A DNA stretch of 14,791 nucleotides from Planctomycetota bacterium (GTDB taxonomy: Bacteria > Planctomycetota > Planctomycetia > Pirellulales > UBA1268): positions 1 to 14,791 of the forward strand of contig JAQBZA010000034.1 in NCBI GenBank assembly GCA_027622795.1, in the 5' to 3' direction. How positions within the stretch are numbered: position 1 is the stretch's first letter; each line of letters begins with the position of its first letter. The position numbers were made by a program, and so were the translations under genes. The notes beneath the pieces were generated by a model that had not been told where the DNA came from, ran no database searches, and saw nothing but the letters and a program-made list of their open reading frames with translations. Shown here piece by piece: positions 14,110-14,791 of this stretch.

Positions 14110-14791
14110 CTACCTCGTTAGTCCTTTGCCCTCGCGGAGGTTTTGACGAGCTATTTCGAGTTCCGTAGGGGATGGTGTAGTGGTCGCGATTGGGTTATTC
14201 CATGCCATCGACACATGGCCAGTCTCCCCCTCCATCCGAATCCAGACGGAGTCCTCGTTTGCCAGCGTATTTGCGCCCGACACAACGTCTTCAGCATACG
14301 CCACGAGAAGATAGAGTGTGCCGTTCATCAGGGCGCTTTGAACACTCCCGCCCAAGTTGGAAAACAAGACGGCTGGCTGTCCAGTGCGGTTAAACGTCAG
14401 AGCTATATCATCCGCGAGTCCAACCGAATTCCCGAACCCGGAGTACCGCAGATCAATTGTCGCCAGTTTTGGCCACTCTTCAGCGAGGCTGGAGCGGACT
14501 GGATGCTGATGAAACTCAACACTGCAATTTGGGCTCGTGGGATCGATGTAGAAACTTCCCGGCCAAATAGTATTTGTCAGTTGCTGTGAATCACGGAATT
14601 CAACGTCAGCCGTATTGGCACCTGTCTGGGCGATGTGAAACCAAGGTGATGGTGGGATCCCACCATTCCCAGGTGGGCTAAGAAAACGTGCCCGATAGAT
14701 ATGCTGCGGTGGGGCGGCACTGAGGCGAAGTCGCACTTTCGTGCGTTGGAGAAGATCAACGGGATTGATTGCCACGCCAGTAGTAATATCA
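14110..14791 (-). CDS. GspH-like pseudopilin, N terminus beyond the window (partial)
   Basis: The frame stays open to the right window edge (first visible residues DITTGVAINPVDLL), so the gene starts outside. A GTG at 14775 lies inside this open frame and is probably not the true start. The visible part has 227 complete codons (226 residues plus a TAG stop). It begins with a basic, helix-like stretch (LLQRTKVRLRLSAAP) and later shows strands like those of GspH/FimT globular domains: DIALTFNRTGQPAVLF, GTLYLLVAYAEDV and SVWIRMEGETGHVSM. The prepilin signal expected just upstream cannot be seen. The assignment as GspH-like rests on this strand pattern and on its position ahead of the I-, K- and J-like genes. 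It ends four bases before the GspI-like start. Confidence 0.6.
   Translation of the reverse strand, partial: DITTGVAINPVDLLQRTKVRLRLSAAPPQHIYRARFLSPPGNGGIPPSPWFHIAQTGANTADVEFRDSQQLTNTIWPGSFYIDPTSPNCSVEFHQHPVRSSLAEEWPKLATIDLRYSGFGNSVGLADDIALTFNRTGQPAVLFSNLGGSVQSALMNGTLYLLVAYAEDVVSGANTLANEDSVWIRMEGETGHVSMAWNNPIATTTPSPTELEIARQNLREGKGLTR
14112..14116 (-). promoter_or_regulatory. Ribosome binding site for the GTG start of the GspI-like gene
   Basis: GAGGT on the minus strand lies six bases before the GTG at 14105 and overlaps the stop codon of the upstream gene. It supports the GTG start and points to coupled translation. Confidence 0.5.

Overview
The window looks like a piece of a planctomycete chromosome. 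The inference rests on the combination of families, not on any marker gene: a DUF1559 prepilin-like protein with an H-x9-DG motif, a secreted DUF1080/sugar-dehydrogenase fusion, a GYF_2 membrane protein, an elongation factor G of the mitochondrial EF-G1/spdEFG1 type, and unusually large pseudopilins. No RNA genes, CRISPR array, insertion sequence or integrase was seen. Coding density is high and no gene-free stretch reaches 300 bases.

Left part (1-5178). Positions 1-123 may hold the tail of an unrecognised plus-strand gene. Two minus-strand genes follow: a secreted protein joining a DUF1080 (3-keto-disaccharide hydrolase) domain to a glucose/sorbosone dehydrogenase domain (135-2036), and a glutamyl-Q tRNA(Asp) synthetase (2126-2956). 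The synthetase is divergent from a complete fusA-like gene (3100-5178) across a 143-base promoter region.

Middle part (5192-7400). A DUF3050 haem-oxygenase-fold protein (5192-6004) converges on fusA with a 13-base gap. It lies downstream of a GYF_2 protein with two membrane segments (6043-6477). Divergent from these is a cytoplasmic protein with two FHA domains (6558-7400). GYF_2 and FHA are both peptide-recognition modules, so this trio could be a small signalling set, but that is inference.

Right part (7472 to the window edge). Five minus-strand genes form what looks like one operon, read from right to left: a truncated GspH-like protein, a GspI/PilV-like protein, a 1212-residue GspK-like protein, a GspJ-like protein and a DUF1559 protein. 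The first three junctions are only 4, 4 and 5 bases, which suggests translational coupling. The set resembles the minor-pseudopilin tip complex of a type II secretion system (H-I-J-K) followed by a possible shaft subunit, but the K-like protein is about four times the usual GspK length. The J-like and K-like proteins both carry acidic loops resembling thrombospondin type-3 calcium sites. No ATPase, platform protein, secretin or prepilin peptidase lies in the window. In sampled lines this region is poorer in G+C (about 47-53 percent in most) than the left part (about 58-72 percent). This operon is the best candidate here for an under-described system.
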